This document shows, in pieces, positions 16,492 through 26,030 of a stretch of DNA of 64,000 bases (the first letter of the stretch is position 1; the number at the start of each line of letters is the position of its first letter). The DNA comes from Paenibacillus shirakamiensis (lineage in GTDB: Bacteria > Bacillota > Bacilli > Paenibacillales > Paenibacillaceae), in NCBI RefSeq assembly GCF_017874255.1, contig NZ_JAGGLD010000006.1:1-64000 (forward strand). The letters run 5' to 3'. The notes under the pieces are model-generated. The model was not told where the DNA came from. It ran no database searches and saw only the letters and a program-made list of their open reading frames with translations. The position numbers were made by a program, and so were the translations under genes.

Positions 16492-17524
16492 TCTTCCGTT
16501 TATCGGTCGCTTCCCATCTGCGTAACAGAGGGTAGGGATCAAAGGCCCACTCGGTTCGTCCATTATCACGATATACGCCAAAATGCAGATGAGGGGGGAA
16601 TTTGCCCTGAGTCCCGGGTGGACCATACCCACTACTGCCTACCCAACCAATAATATCTCCAGGCTTGACCATCTCACCTTCCGTTAGGTTCTTACGATAT
16701 CCGTGTAAATGAGCATAGTAATAATACCTGTTGTTCAAATCTCGGATACCTACACGCCAGCCCCCAAAAGGATTCCAGCCTTTCACTTCCACGGTACCGT
16801 AACACACACTGCGCACAGGAACGCCATTTGGAGCAAACAAATCATTCCCTTCATGAATGCGGAAGCCGCCCCAGTGGCGAGAATTCCCCCACGTATCTCG
16901 GTAGCTATAGATGCTTCCGACAGGCAGTGGGAATGCTCCATCGAATAAATTCAGCCTATCGAAATGCTGGTAGATATTAGAGAACTGTGTTACGCGTGCT
17001 ACTGCACGATCGGTCTGATAATACTTCCATAACCCAATCCGAAAATCATCCTCACTATAGCCGAACGTGGATATATATTTTCCGAGCGTAAAGAGGGCAT
17101 CTCGGTCATTAGTTGGATCGGCAATCCCATCTCCGGAAGCATCCTTACCGATTCCACCGAACAGCGCGATGGTCACGGGGTTCGTATCTTCCATTTCAGG
17201 GTTGAGCCACCCGGACCACTGAGGGGGGACGAGAGAGATATGAATGAGTTTGTTCGGATCTTTTTGTAGTTTGGCACTAGGTACCAGAGTTCGCTCATAT
17301 TGATCCAAGGCGGCTAGACGATACCAAGGCATATGGAGTAAATGACTATATTCCTCATAGAGATTTTTTCGCGCTAAGTATACATCTTGCTCAGGGGTAG
17401 GTTTAACTGAGTCGGATTGCTTTGAGGTTGCCTCAGCCAGTCTAGGGTGACATATTAAAAGGAATAGCGTAACAGACACTACGAATAAAGATGCAGTATA
17501 TTGTGTATAACGATGGAAATACAT
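16469..17524 (-). CDS. lytH: M23 peptidase, LytH-like
   Basis: A 351-residue protein with an N-terminal membrane segment (residues 10-27) and a C-terminal LytM/M23 zinc peptidase domain: H224-x3-D228 in RIHEGNDLFAP, and H312-L-H314 in PPHLHFGV. B. subtilis LytH is a sporulation L-Ala-D-Glu peptidase that trims cortex side chains, and it also sits next to lipA and yutD. That shared order, more than the catalytic domain, supports the name. The region between (residues 60-200) includes GIGKDASGDGIADPTNDRDA and is unassigned. Confidence 0.75.
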   Translation of the reverse strand: MYFHRYTQYTASLFVVSVTLFLLICHPRLAEATSKQSDSVKPTPEQDVYLARKNLYEEYSHLLHMPWYRLAALDQYERTLVPSAKLQKDPNKLIHISLVPPQWSGWLNPEMEDTNPVTIALFGGIGKDASGDGIADPTNDRDALFTLGKYISTFGYSEDDFRIGLWKYYQTDRAVARVTQFSNIYQHFDRLNLFDGAFPLPVGSIYSYRDTWGNSRHWGGFRIHEGNDLFAPNGVPVRSVCYGTVEVKGWNPFGGWRVGIRDLNNRYYYYAHLHGYRKNLTEGEMVKPGDIIGWVGSSGYGPPGTQGKFPPHLHFGVYRDNGRTEWAFDPYPLLRRWEATDKRKTKASPST

Positions 17525-17710
17525 ATATAATCCTCCTCAAGCAGTGAATTTATTGAACGATAATTATGGCTAGAGCTTCCAAAGTGATTTCTTTAAGATG
17601 GAACAAAACCATAAAATTTATTCTGAGTTCGTGAGGAAGTATTTCACACCTTTTCATGATATAATAAGGGTTAACTACTGCAAATTTACCAGAAGGAAGG
17701 TCAGAACCCG

Positions 17711-18610
17711 TTGTCTAAAAAAGTAAAAGAGCCAAAACCCGACTGGATTCGGATTAAGCTGACTACTGGAGAAAATTATCAAGAAATTAAGAAGATGATG
17801 CGCTCTAAAACATTACATACTGTCTGTGAAGAAGCGCGCTGTCCGAATATATATGAATGTTGGGCTAACCGTACCGCTACCTTTATGATTCTCGGAGATA
17901 TCTGTACGCGTGCATGTCGGTTCTGTGCAGTGAACACAGGGTTACCTACGGAACTTGACCTGCAAGAACCAGAACGTGTAGCTGAAGCTGCTGTGAATAT
18001 GAATTTGAAGCATTGCGTTATTACAAGTGTGGCACGAGATGATCTCAAAGATGGAGGCGCTTCAATTTTTGCGGGTTCTATTCATGCGATCCGTAGTCGT
18101 CTCCCGCTTTGTAGCGTGGAAGTGCTAATTCCTGATTTCTTGGGAGACACCGATTCCCTTAAAATTGTCATGGATGCTAAGCCAGACATTCTCAATCACA
18201 ATATAGAGACGGTTGAGCGGATGTCAGACCGGGTAAGGGCGAAGGCTAAATATCGTCGTTCTCTGGAGCTGTTAAAGAAAGCCAAGGAGATGCAACCCGA
18301 TATTCCTACAAAGTCCAGCATTATGCTTGGCGTGGGGGAAGAATGGGATGAGATTATTCAGGCCATGGATGATCTGCGAGAGGTAGGATGCGATATTCTG
18401 ACACTGGGTCAATATCTTCAGCCTTCACCAAAGCATCTTGATGTAGAGAAATATTATAGACCAGAAGAATTCGTGAAGCTGAAAGAAGAGGGGCTAAAGC
18501 GTGGGTTTAGCCATGTTGAATCCGCTCCACTCGTACGAAGTTCTTACCGAGCACACGAGCAGGTGAAATCGGCGAAAGGCCATAAGGAAGGTGTACACAC
18601 ACCGGCTTAA
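17711..18610 (+). CDS. lipA: Lipoyl synthase
   Basis: A 299-residue radical SAM enzyme that inserts two sulfurs into octanoyl-protein to make lipoyl groups. Both 4Fe-4S motifs are present: the auxiliary cluster Cys39/44/50 ([13 protein letters not shown]) and the radical SAM cluster Cys65/69/72 (CTRACRFC). The C-terminal SSYRAHEQ includes the conserved RSSY ligand region. The start is TTG with GAAGGAAGG about 10 bp upstream. yutD follows 24 bp later. Confidence 0.96.
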   Translation: MSKKVKEPKPDWIRIKLTTGENYQEIKKMMRSKTLHTVCEEARCPNIYECWANRTATFMILGDICTRACRFCAVNTGLPTELDLQEPERVAEAAVNMNLKHCVITSVARDDLKDGGASIFAGSIHAIRSRLPLCSVEVLIPDFLGDTDSLKIVMDAKPDILNHNIETVERMSDRVRAKAKYRRSLELLKKAKEMQPDIPTKSSIMLGVGEEWDEIIQAMDDLREVGCDILTLGQYLQPSPKHLDVEKYYRPEEFVKLKEEGLKRGFSHVESAPLVRSSYRAHEQVKSAKGHKEGVHTPA

Positions 18611-18634
18611 TGGGTCATGGGGGAGGTACTACTG

Positions 18635-19267
18635 TTGTTGATTCAGATTAATGGCAAGAGCTATGAGTTAATCCAAGAGAACCGAAATGGTTGGGATATA
18701 GAAGCTTTCAAACAGCGATATAGCGACGTTCTTGAACGTTATGATTATATTATTGGGGACTGGGGATATAATCAACTACGTCTCAAAGGATTTTATAGGG
18801 ACAACCATCCCAAAGTAAATCGCGATACCTCAATCTCAGGTATTGTTGATTATATTAATGAATATTGTAATTTTGGATGTCCGTATTTTGTTCTTCAACG
18901 GGTCAAAGATGTAGCTAAAGATCTTACACTTGTTCCGAAAGATCACCAATCAGAAGAGGGGTCAGCAGATCTTGTTCAAGTAAAGGAAGCGCGTCCTCCT
19001 GAAGCGAATAAGGAATCAGGTAAGAGAGCTCAATCGAAATCCAATAAGGCAGCTTCAATAGAAGTTGTAAAATTGGATTCCAATGCTACCGCGGAGATCG
19101 AGATGGAGGAGACACCATCACAGTCTTCAGATAATGCAGTGAATATACAGGAATTACCTATAGATGAATTACAAGATAAAGTCAAGCCTCATCTATCAAT
19201 CGTGAAGAACACACCACCGCCTGAAAAAGAGTTAGAGAAGGAACAAAAAACAACGGATTCCGAATAA
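18635..19267 (+). CDS. yutD: YutD-family protein with charged C-terminal tail
   Basis: A 210-residue protein. Residues 1-95 are the YutD domain, with YDYIIGDWGYNQLRLKGFY and FGCPYFVLQRV. The last 110 residues are Ser/Glu/Lys-rich and probably disordered. An upstream in-frame ATG at 18617 puts GGGAGGT inside the coding region, so TTG at 18635 (or 18638) is the likelier start. YutD function is unknown; it follows lipA as in B. subtilis. Confidence 0.8.
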   Translation: MLIQINGKSYELIQENRNGWDIEAFKQRYSDVLERYDYIIGDWGYNQLRLKGFYRDNHPKVNRDTSISGIVDYINEYCNFGCPYFVLQRVKDVAKDLTLVPKDHQSEEGSADLVQVKEARPPEANKESGKRAQSKSNKAASIEVVKLDSNATAEIEMEETPSQSSDNAVNIQELPIDELQDKVKPHLSIVKNTPPPEKELEKEQKTTDSE

Positions 19268-19286
19268 TCGGAACCCGTTGTTTTTC
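19249..19286. terminator. Bidirectional terminator, yutD and S41 peptidase gene
   Basis: Stem CAACGGATTCCGA against TCGGAACCCGTTG with T5 on the plus strand and T6 on the minus strand. The yutD stop is in the loop. Confidence 0.9.
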
Positions 19287-19293
19287 TGTGGAT

Positions 19294-20766
19294 TTATTTA
19301 ACCGAAAGGTTCAATTGTTTGTTCGTCATACTCCACTTTAGTTGAGGATATTTCTTCACAAAAGCATGAATCTCTACGTAGCTCTCAGCATATTGGAAGA
19401 CCACCTCGTTGGTCTGAGTGGTAAATCCATTTCTACGGGAGGCTGTATCGGTAAATATAATTTTCTTGTCTTTGGCGTTCCATGCTACATCGGTATCTAC
19501 CATCGCTGCCAATACACGGGAAGGAACATATAATTTGGCTCCTTTTGTAATCGAGTCGAGTGTACCGCTAAATTTTTGTTTGTTAATCTTTAAGGAATGA
19601 TTATCTCCAACAGCAGAAATATTTTTAAGTCCTGCTAAGGAAAAGGCGGTAATTAATTGAGCGGTCTCATTTTTAATTTCAAAATCAGGTTGTAGACCGA
19701 TGCGATTAAAATCTTCTTTGCTAGGCGTGAGGTATTTTTGAACCGTAAGCTTAAGCGCATCTCCGTTAGAGAGTTGAAGAATATTTTGGATGCGGGCTTT
19801 GCCATACGTCTTGGTACCTACAATCGTGGCTACATGGTTATCCCGTAGGGCTCCCGTTAAAATCTCAGACGCGCTAGCTGTGTACTCATTGGTAAGTACA
19901 ACAACGGGAACGCCAATTTTCGTACCATTTTTAATTAACTCAGGAACAACTTTACCACTTTGATCTTGGGTATACATCAAAATTCCTTGATCAATGAATT
20001 GTTTGGCAATGTTGGCTGCCGATTCAATATAGCCACCGCCGTTATCTCTTAGATCCAGTACAAGGGATTTCAGACCTTGCGATTGGAGTTTGCTAAGGAC
20101 TGTAGAGAACTCTTCATCTGCGGTCTCAGAGAAGCTGCTAATCTGAATGTAGCCTACTTTGGAACTTCCTAATTGACCCGTTACTGAAGGAATCGAAATT
20201 GCAGCTCGAGTAGTTTTGAAAGTCAGTGATTTTCCTTGTCGTTTTACGGTTACATTTACTTCTGTACCTGCTTTACCTGAGAGTTCTCCGGCTAACTCTT
20301 CCACATCGCCTGATTTACCATTGATACGGACGATGATATCACCGCTAAGTATGCCTGATTTGGAAGCGGGGGAGTCGGGAAGTACCGTATCCACATATAA
20401 TTGACCTTCTGCATATCTAAGCGTAACTCCAATGCCCACGTAATCTTGGTTGATGCTTTGTTGAAATTCGGCAAGCTCTTCTGATGTGAAATACTGCGTA
20501 TAGGGATCATCAAGTGAATAGATCATGCCTTCAATAGCAGCTCGTATTAATTCTTCCCGCTCTACACCAGAAATATTGTATTTATCTAAATAGTCTAGTA
20601 TCTCTTGAATAACTTGAGTATCTGAGGTAGCTTTTGCTTGCGTTTGGGTTGTTGTAGAACTGTCCGTCGTCTGCTGTGCCTCCGCTGCAAATGAAGAAGC
20701 AGGAAGTAGAAGCAAAGATAGGGCTAAAGTTGAAGAAATAAGGGCTTTGGAGAATAAAAATTTCAA
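19294..20766 (-). CDS. S41 C-terminal processing peptidase with copper-amine-oxidase-like domain
   Basis: A 490-residue secreted protease: signal peptide (residues 1-28, ending SSFAA), a PDZ domain (about 105-190), the S41 catalytic domain with the nucleophile serine in TASASEI (around 298-300) and Lys323 in YGKA, and a C-terminal copper-amine-oxidase N-like domain (about 390-490) with VPSRVLAAMVD. CtpA/CtpB relatives clip C-termini of envelope or spore proteins. The start is TTG with AAGGAAGG upstream. The family usually has YGKG; here it is YGKA. Confidence 0.9.
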   Translation of the reverse strand: MKFLFSKALISSTLALSLLLLPASSFAAEAQQTTDSSTTTQTQAKATSDTQVIQEILDYLDKYNISGVEREELIRAAIEGMIYSLDDPYTQYFTSEELAEFQQSINQDYVGIGVTLRYAEGQLYVDTVLPDSPASKSGILSGDIIVRINGKSGDVEELAGELSGKAGTEVNVTVKRQGKSLTFKTTRAAISIPSVTGQLGSSKVGYIQISSFSETADEEFSTVLSKLQSQGLKSLVLDLRDNGGGYIESAANIAKQFIDQGILMYTQDQSGKVVPELIKNGTKIGVPVVVLTNEYTASASEILTGALRDNHVATIVGTKTYGKARIQNILQLSNGDALKLTVQKYLTPSKEDFNRIGLQPDFEIKNETAQLITAFSLAGLKNISAVGDNHSLKINKQKFSGTLDSITKGAKLYVPSRVLAAMVDTDVAWNAKDKKIIFTDTASRRNGFTTQTNEVVFQYAESYVEIHAFVKKYPQLKWSMTNKQLNLSVK

Positions 20767-21017
20767 GATGATAACGTCCTTCCTTGATATGAATTAGATA
20801 TTAAATTACGGGATCTCTTTATCCTATAGAAGTTATGTAATTTACTGTGTCAGGGCTTAGAGATAATAGAGAGTAGATGAAACGGATAATAAATAATCAG
20901 TAGGGTAAAGGAAGAGCGAAGAGGTGAATCTTTCCTGTTAAAGGCTGGGCCTGCCATCTGACAGAGCCCAGACAATAAAAGAATTGTTATAGTTAATCCT
21001 GTAAAGGCTGTGAAATA

Positions 21018-22184
21018 TTAATCGTTGTACAGGGTGTACACGTCACTAATGAGCCAAGTTCCTGCTGCATTCTTTTTGAATACGGTAATGTCCTCATCTT
21101 TACTTTGGTAGGTCTTATCATCTAGATCCTTTGTGGTCTCAACATTATAGATTGCAGCTTCATTGTTAGAGTAATAGATGATTTGTGCCTTCTCGCTTGT
21201 AAATCTGAAATTGTTGTCGCTGAAAAATTTCTCAAGGTTTTCTTTGAAATCTGGATCAGCATCGGCATATAGTGCTGCACTCTCTTCAACCTTTTCTTCA
21301 TTTAACGCTTTGTAATATGAATTAAGTTGTCCAAGTAATGCTGTTTCTTCTGTAGCAGGGACGTTCACTTTGTTAGCCAGTGTGTTCTTGGAGATTACAT
21401 TGTCTGAATATTCGTTATCAATGATTTGTAATTTGAGGACAGATCCCTCTCTTACAAGAGTATAGGTATTATGATCACGGATATCCGGGTTGTACGCTCC
21501 ACTTTTATCCCAAGTGCCGTATTCTGTAGTCTCCACTACGGCGGTTTTGGAAGCTCGGTCGTAGGACACCAGACTCAATTCTTCAATTGTAAGCTTATAA
21601 TGGTATTCCTCAAGATAGGCATCAAAATCTTCATTGCTACTAATAAAGCTTTTTTTGGAGAGGAGCTTCAAGAATTGGGGTCCATTTCTATCATTTAAAT
21701 AGCCTACGGCGCTGTGAATTAGTGTGGATGCTTCTTTCTCAAGCTGAACTGTATTGACAGGAGAATAAATATTAATTGTGCTTGTGGCACCATTCCACTG
21801 TACTTCAGCACCTGAAGCTTCTCCCACAAAACGTAGGGGTACATAAGTAGATCCTTTAACGGTCGTTGGAGCTATGGTGAGCTTCTTTATTACACCATTT
21901 ACTGTTGCTCGGTTGCTCCCTATTGTTAATTGAATTGTCAGACCTGATTTCTTACCGGTTACCACTTTGGTCTTGGCATTCCAGTCTACGGATAACCCAA
22001 GCTTTTCAAAGATCGTTCGGAATGGGACTAATGTCGTTCCCGATTGGGTAAAGGGAGCACCAGAAGGGAAAGTAAGCTTTGTACCATCCATATATACTTG
22101 AATCGGCTTGGATGCAGCTTGCGCAGGGAGAACTAGGGTGAAGGACAAGATCATAACGGTTAATACGGTTAAAAGACGTTTCAT
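21018..22184 (-). CDS. Secreted copper-amine-oxidase-N-domain protein
   Basis: A 388-residue protein with a clear signal peptide (cleavage after AQA, residue 23) and a copper-amine-oxidase N-terminal-like domain at residues 25-140, with VPFRTIFEKLG and VPLRFVGEASGAEVQW repeats. Residues 145-260 and 280-388 look like two related alpha+beta domains, each ending in an aromatic-rich strand. This stalk domain is very common in Paenibacillus surface proteins; function is unknown. AAGGAGTG precedes the ATG. Confidence 0.8.
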   Translation of the reverse strand: MKRLLTVLTVMILSFTLVLPAQAASKPIQVYMDGTKLTFPSGAPFTQSGTTLVPFRTIFEKLGLSVDWNAKTKVVTGKKSGLTIQLTIGSNRATVNGVIKKLTIAPTTVKGSTYVPLRFVGEASGAEVQWNGATSTINIYSPVNTVQLEKEASTLIHSAVGYLNDRNGPQFLKLLSKKSFISSNEDFDAYLEEYHYKLTIEELSLVSYDRASKTAVVETTEYGTWDKSGAYNPDIRDHNTYTLVREGSVLKLQIIDNEYSDNVISKNTLANKVNVPATEETALLGQLNSYYKALNEEKVEESAALYADADPDFKENLEKFFSDNNFRFTSEKAQIIYYSNNEAAIYNVETTKDLDDKTYQSKDEDITVFKKNAAGTWLISDVYTLYND

Positions 22185-22282
22185 TGCATAACACTCCTTA
22201 ATCTAGATGATTTCTTTGGAAGAACTAGATAGGTTATACCATCGTAGATATATATTGTCTAATGTTTTTTTGGACAAGGTTG

Positions 22283-22321
22283 TAAAAAAAACCAACTATG
22301 CTCAACGCATAATTGGTTTTT
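22283..22321 (-). terminator. Terminator of nadK
   Basis: A 10-bp stem (ACCAACTATG/CATAATTGGT, one mismatch) followed by T7 on the minus strand, just after the nadK stop. Confidence 0.85.
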
Positions 22322-22337
22322 GGAGTAATCTTTTCTG

Positions 22338-23141
22338 TTAACTAAGAAAAGCATTGCGCACTCGATTCCAAAAAGGGAAAGGGCGATAACGAATAAAACT
22401 TACTTTTTGCTTAGCCACTTGGCAGCGAATTGAAATTAAATCATCCACCGAGATATTAATATGATCTAGGGTGAGTAGCAACTTTTGATCTTTTCTAGAG
22501 TAGATATCACTGTGATGATGTTTAGGTAACACAAGAGCAGATCCAGCAGTTCTGAACACTCTATTATTAATAGAGGCAATTTCCGTTATCTGAAGCGCTT
22601 CGATAGAGGGATGGATAATGGCGCCTCCAAGACTTTTGTTGTAAGCCGTGCTCCCAGCAGGGGTAGATACACAAATCCCGTCTCCCCGGAACATTTCGAA
22701 TTGTTGATCGTTGATGTCTACTTGTGCGACAACAGTGCCGTCTATACCCTTTAACGTAAACTCATTCAAGCAAATATAGGAGGATGAACCTGACTTTTTA
22801 TGTACCTGTAGATCGATTAACGGATAATTGACAATCCGAGGGCGAGGTTGATTCGGAACAGCATGTCCATTCATTAACTGAATGAGCTCAGGAATCTCAT
22901 TCGCTTTCCAGTCAGCATAAAATCCCAAGTGCCCTGTATGAACGCCTACAAAAGCGATGGATGGAATGCGATCGATAAAGGTATGGAAGGCATGAAGCAT
23001 AGTGCCATCTCCACCAATGGAAATCACAATTTCGGGAGATTCTGCATCCATTTCAAACCCATTCTCCGCAGCTAGCTTATGAAACTGCTCGCTTAAATCG
23101 ACAGATAGTTGATCTCCGCGGTCAAGAACGTAATATCTCAA
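22338..23141 (-). CDS. nadK: NAD kinase
   Basis: A 267-residue enzyme that phosphorylates NAD to NADP. The GGDGT motif is at residues 43-47, with FVGVHTGHLGFYADW, LNEFTLKGIDG and TPAGSTAYNKSLGGA following. It matches the B. subtilis YjbN-type (PpnKA) paralog by length and by the C-terminal RPFPFWNRVRNAFL. Truncated-hemoglobin and pepF genes nearby also belong to the yjbG-yjbN block. It supplies NADP to enzymes such as zwf. Confidence 0.95.
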   Translation of the reverse strand: MRYYVLDRGDQLSVDLSEQFHKLAAENGFEMDAESPEIVISIGGDGTMLHAFHTFIDRIPSIAFVGVHTGHLGFYADWKANEIPELIQLMNGHAVPNQPRPRIVNYPLIDLQVHKKSGSSSYICLNEFTLKGIDGTVVAQVDINDQQFEMFRGDGICVSTPAGSTAYNKSLGGAIIHPSIEALQITEIASINNRVFRTAGSALVLPKHHHSDIYSRKDQKLLLTLDHINISVDDLISIRCQVAKQKVSFIRYRPFPFWNRVRNAFLS

Positions 23142-23205
23142 GATGAAAGCTCCTTTGTCTGTGTCTTGTACCGATCATAATCAATTACGGCACAGAAAAC
23201 AATGT

Positions 23206-24429
23206 TCATTTGTGTGAGGAGCCTTTTCGATTGGACCAAGTTCGCTGTATGAAATAAAAACTAAAGGACAATATAAGAAGTACCAAAGCTATTTGCAGAC
23301 AGAGTGTTAAGCTTGACGGAACCTCTGACCAAGCGGGATGGTGCCAGACCGACAATGTGGACTGGAAGACGGGATGTTGATCTGGTCCTGTAAAAGGCCA
23401 AAGGAAGAATACTATAACAAATGCGAATATCCCATGAATCAATCGGGCTATAACAAAAGGTAAATATCTGAGGTCTGTAGCATTTAGAATACTTAATATT
23501 TGAGCATGTACGGATAGACCAGCCCAAGATAGCACAAAGGCAGCAGCAGCTACTTTGTAGACTAAGGGGATTCCAGCGGGTACTGTAGCAGCAGCTTGAG
23601 CACCTAAAGTCACCTCGAAGGTCCCTCCTACGAAAGGCTCGGCTAATTGTGAGGGCAGCCCCATGGCTAATAATGCTTGTCCAATGCCTTGATAAAGAAT
23701 AGTCATCATACCTGAGACGCGTAGCACCTCAAGCAGGACACAAAATACGACAACCAATCCACCTACTACGGTCATTAATGATAAGGCTGAGGTCACCGCT
23801 TGCTTCAGCATTTCACCGAGACTTCGTCCATCTAAAATTCTAGCTTGATGCATGGCATGTATAGCTTTACGCATACTGAAGCCGCTCCGTTTGTAGCTGG
23901 TTTGGGGACTAGGCGCCGCATTTTTGGCATGGAACCTCATCAAAAGTCCTACGAGGATCGCACTACCATAGTGAGCGAGCGCAAGGGTGCCGGCCAATTC
24001 GGCGTTGTGAAAGAAGCCTACAGCTACAGCACCGATTAGGAAGATCGGATCTGATGTAGTGGTAAAAGCTACTAAACGTTCACCTTCTTCACGGGTGAGC
24101 AATTGTTGTTCTCTAAGTTTGGCTGTAAGTTTGGCGCTAACAGGATACCCGGAAGCGAAACTCATGGCAGCAACGAACCCTCCACTACCTGGGATACGGA
24201 ACAGCGGCTTCATTAAAGGGTCCATGAGCATGCCTGCAAAATGTACAATGCCAAAGCCCAGCATTAGTTCAGATAGGATGAAAAAAGGAAATAGAGAAGG
24301 GAAGAGAACGTCCCACCATATCGCTAATCCACGTTCTCCAGCTTGCCAAGCTGTATGAGGGTAAGACAGCATAAGTATAAATAATATAGTCAAGAGGATC
24401 AGAAGTAGCGGGACATTCCATTTTCTCAT
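23206..24429 (-). CDS. ylbJ: Sporulation integral membrane protein YlbJ
   Basis: A 407-residue membrane protein with about ten hydrophobic segments and the nucleoside-recognition (gate) motifs GGFVAAMSFASGYPVSAKL and TTSDPIFLIGAVAVG. B. subtilis YlbJ is a SigE-dependent protein needed for heat-resistant spores. A GTG at 24441 is possible, but GGTGAG lies at better spacing for the ATG at 24429. It runs 64 bp upstream of nadK on the same strand. Confidence 0.88.
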   Translation of the reverse strand: MRKWNVPLLLILLTILFILMLSYPHTAWQAGERGLAIWWDVLFPSLFPFFILSELMLGFGIVHFAGMLMDPLMKPLFRIPGSGGFVAAMSFASGYPVSAKLTAKLREQQLLTREEGERLVAFTTTSDPIFLIGAVAVGFFHNAELAGTLALAHYGSAILVGLLMRFHAKNAAPSPQTSYKRSGFSMRKAIHAMHQARILDGRSLGEMLKQAVTSALSLMTVVGGLVVVFCVLLEVLRVSGMMTILYQGIGQALLAMGLPSQLAEPFVGGTFEVTLGAQAAATVPAGIPLVYKVAAAAFVLSWAGLSVHAQILSILNATDLRYLPFVIARLIHGIFAFVIVFFLWPFTGPDQHPVFQSTLSVWHHPAWSEVPSSLTLCLQIALVLLILSFSFYFIQRTWSNRKGSSHK

Positions 24430-24629
24430 GAATACACTCACCGCCCAGATTACAGTTCATTCACTTTAATGTGTACTCTAAACCTATGATATAAAATGGA
24501 CAATCATTCCAAAAAAATGAAGTAAGCGATTACAATAATACTGTTTTTTTTGTAGGGTTATGCTAAAATATAAACAAGATGCGCTTGACCTTTCGGCTTG
24601 AAATCATTCATATGGATGGAGTGAAGGAT

Positions 24630-24725
24630 ATGAGTTTTGTCGCCGGTGTTCTCGTATGCGCCTTTGTATATGTAATTCGCGCTTCCCTTGTCCACTCCGG
24701 TGAAGAGGACTGGCGCAGCTACTAA
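24630..24725 (+). CDS. 31-residue candidate small membrane protein
   Basis: The ORF encodes MSFVAGVLVCAFVYVIRASL followed by VHSGEEDWRSY. Residues 3-16 would span the membrane, with a polar, aromatic C-terminus. GGAGTGAAGG lies 1 to 10 bp before the ATG, and a strong terminator begins 18 bp after the stop, so it looks like a complete transcription unit. I do not recognise the family. Confidence 0.65.
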   Translation: MSFVAGVLVCAFVYVIRASLVHSGEEDWRSY

Positions 24726-24742
24726 TTCATTATAAAACAGGC

Positions 24743-24775
24743 TATGACGCTAACGAGATGTAGCGTCTTTTTTTG
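24743..24775 (+). terminator. Terminator after the 31-residue ORF
   Basis: Stem GACGCTA against TAGCGTC with a short loop, followed by T7. Confidence 0.88.
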
Positions 24776-24837
24776 TTCAACCATATTTAATTTTGTTATA
24801 ATGATGTCATTACACAGGGAGGTTGGCGAAAAGCACC

Positions 24838-25224
24838 ATGAATATGAATCCGAGTCTGAGTATATATGATAATTTGGGAGGAGAAGAGGTTCTTCGTAAG
24901 TTAGTGGAAGCTTTTTATCCAAGGGTTCAGGCCCATCCCTTATTAGCACCCCTTTTTCCGGAAGATATTTATCCTGTGATGGAGAAACAATTTATGTTCT
25001 TATCGCAGTTTTTTGGAGGGCCCTCGCTATTTTCTGATGAATATGGTCACCCCATGATGCGGGCGCGTCATCTACCGTTTCCGATCACGCCAGAGCGAGC
25101 TGAGGCTTGGTTAAGCTGTATGCAAGCGGCATTGGAAGAGATCGGGATTGACGATCCATTAAAAACATTCATCGTACAGCGATTATCAGGACCCGCAAAT
25201 CATTTTGTAAATACGCAGTTTTGA
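24838..25224 (+). CDS. yjbI: Truncated hemoglobin (YjbI type)
   Basis: A 128-residue group II truncated globin: SIYDNLGGEEVLRKLVEAFY, then MFLSQFFGGP, HPMMRARHLPFPIT with the proximal histidine, and the C-terminal FVNTQF. It binds heme and oxygen, with roles in O2/NO or redox chemistry. GGGAGGT at 24817-24823 is rather far (14 bp) from ATG 24838; TTG at 24823 overlaps it, so the exact start is uncertain. Confidence 0.88.
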   Translation: MNMNPSLSIYDNLGGEEVLRKLVEAFYPRVQAHPLLAPLFPEDIYPVMEKQFMFLSQFFGGPSLFSDEYGHPMMRARHLPFPITPERAEAWLSCMQAALEEIGIDDPLKTFIVQRLSGPANHFVNTQF

Positions 25225-25246
25225 ACCAAAGAGGAGAAGTGTTATT

Positions 25247-25954
25247 TTGGAATTGCAGCCGCTGTATACTATTCAGGTCCATTGTCTTCAATGTGAAGAG
25301 CCGTTTATGACCTCGCGTGTTCGTCCAAGCTTTAAGCGCGCTGTACGTACCGATGCAGATTTTTGTCGTTATTATGCCAAAGACAATCCTGATTTTTATG
25401 TAGTTAGAGTATGCCCTTTTTGTGGTTTTGCTTTTACGGAGAATTTCGAAGAACGTCTTAACGATAATCAGCGTTCCACCTTCCGCAATCAACTTGGAGG
25501 ACGCCTTGCACTTAGGGATTTCGGCGGTGAACGCCTTTGGCAAAATGCACTAGAGACTTATCAATTAGGACTACTCTGTGCACAAACCATCGGCGAGAAA
25601 GAGCGAATTATAGCTAGTATGCTGCATCACATTGCTTGGTTATATCGATATAAGGATCAATCTGAGCAGGAGCAGCGTTTCCTTACCTACAGCCTAGATG
25701 CGTACATACTTGTATATGAAAAAGAAGGCGTGGGAGCAAACGACGCGAAGCTCATGTATTTTATTGGGGAGTTAAGTCGTAGACTAGGCAAGTATAATGA
25801 TGCTGTGCGTTGGTTCTCACGTGTAATTAATGATACGAAGATTATGGATGCCGCTATGATTCGGCAATCTAGAGAGCAATGGTCCGTGCTCCGAGAGGAT
25901 ATGCAAGCAGCTAAGCTTGCTGTACCTGATGAATTAAAAATTGAACCAAAATAA
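25247..25954 (+). CDS. DUF2225 protein with zinc ribbon
   Basis: A 235-residue protein beginning with a four-Cys zinc ribbon (HCLQCEEPF and RVCPFCGFAFTENF), then a helical repeat region (residues 80-220) resembling TPRs: RIIASMLHHIAWLYRYK and YFIGELSRRLGKYNDAVRWF. This is the DUF2225 layout; function is unknown. The start is TTG with GAGGAG 9 bp upstream. It lies 22 bp after yjbI, so it is probably in the same operon. Confidence 0.85.
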   Translation: MELQPLYTIQVHCLQCEEPFMTSRVRPSFKRAVRTDADFCRYYAKDNPDFYVVRVCPFCGFAFTENFEERLNDNQRSTFRNQLGGRLALRDFGGERLWQNALETYQLGLLCAQTIGEKERIIASMLHHIAWLYRYKDQSEQEQRFLTYSLDAYILVYEKEGVGANDAKLMYFIGELSRRLGKYNDAVRWFSRVINDTKIMDAAMIRQSREQWSVLREDMQAAKLAVPDELKIEPK

Positions 25955-26013
25955 AGCTAAGAAGGATGTCATAGACGGAGCATCTTATGTACAAGTCCTA
26001 ACTTAGCTTTGCA
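25951..26013. terminator. Terminator between DUF2225 gene and convergent small genes
   Basis: Outer 9-bp stem AAAGCTAAG against CTTAGCTTT with a large partly paired loop. On the minus strand TTTATTTT follows, so it mainly serves the small-gene operon. Confidence 0.55.
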
Positions 26014-26030
26014 TAGGGACTAATCCTTTG

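Noticed and set aside
20940-20985. Hairpin CTGGGC.../GCCCAG as terminator of the copper-amine-oxidase-domain gene
   Set aside because: The stem is visible, but no T run follows on either strand, so it was not called.
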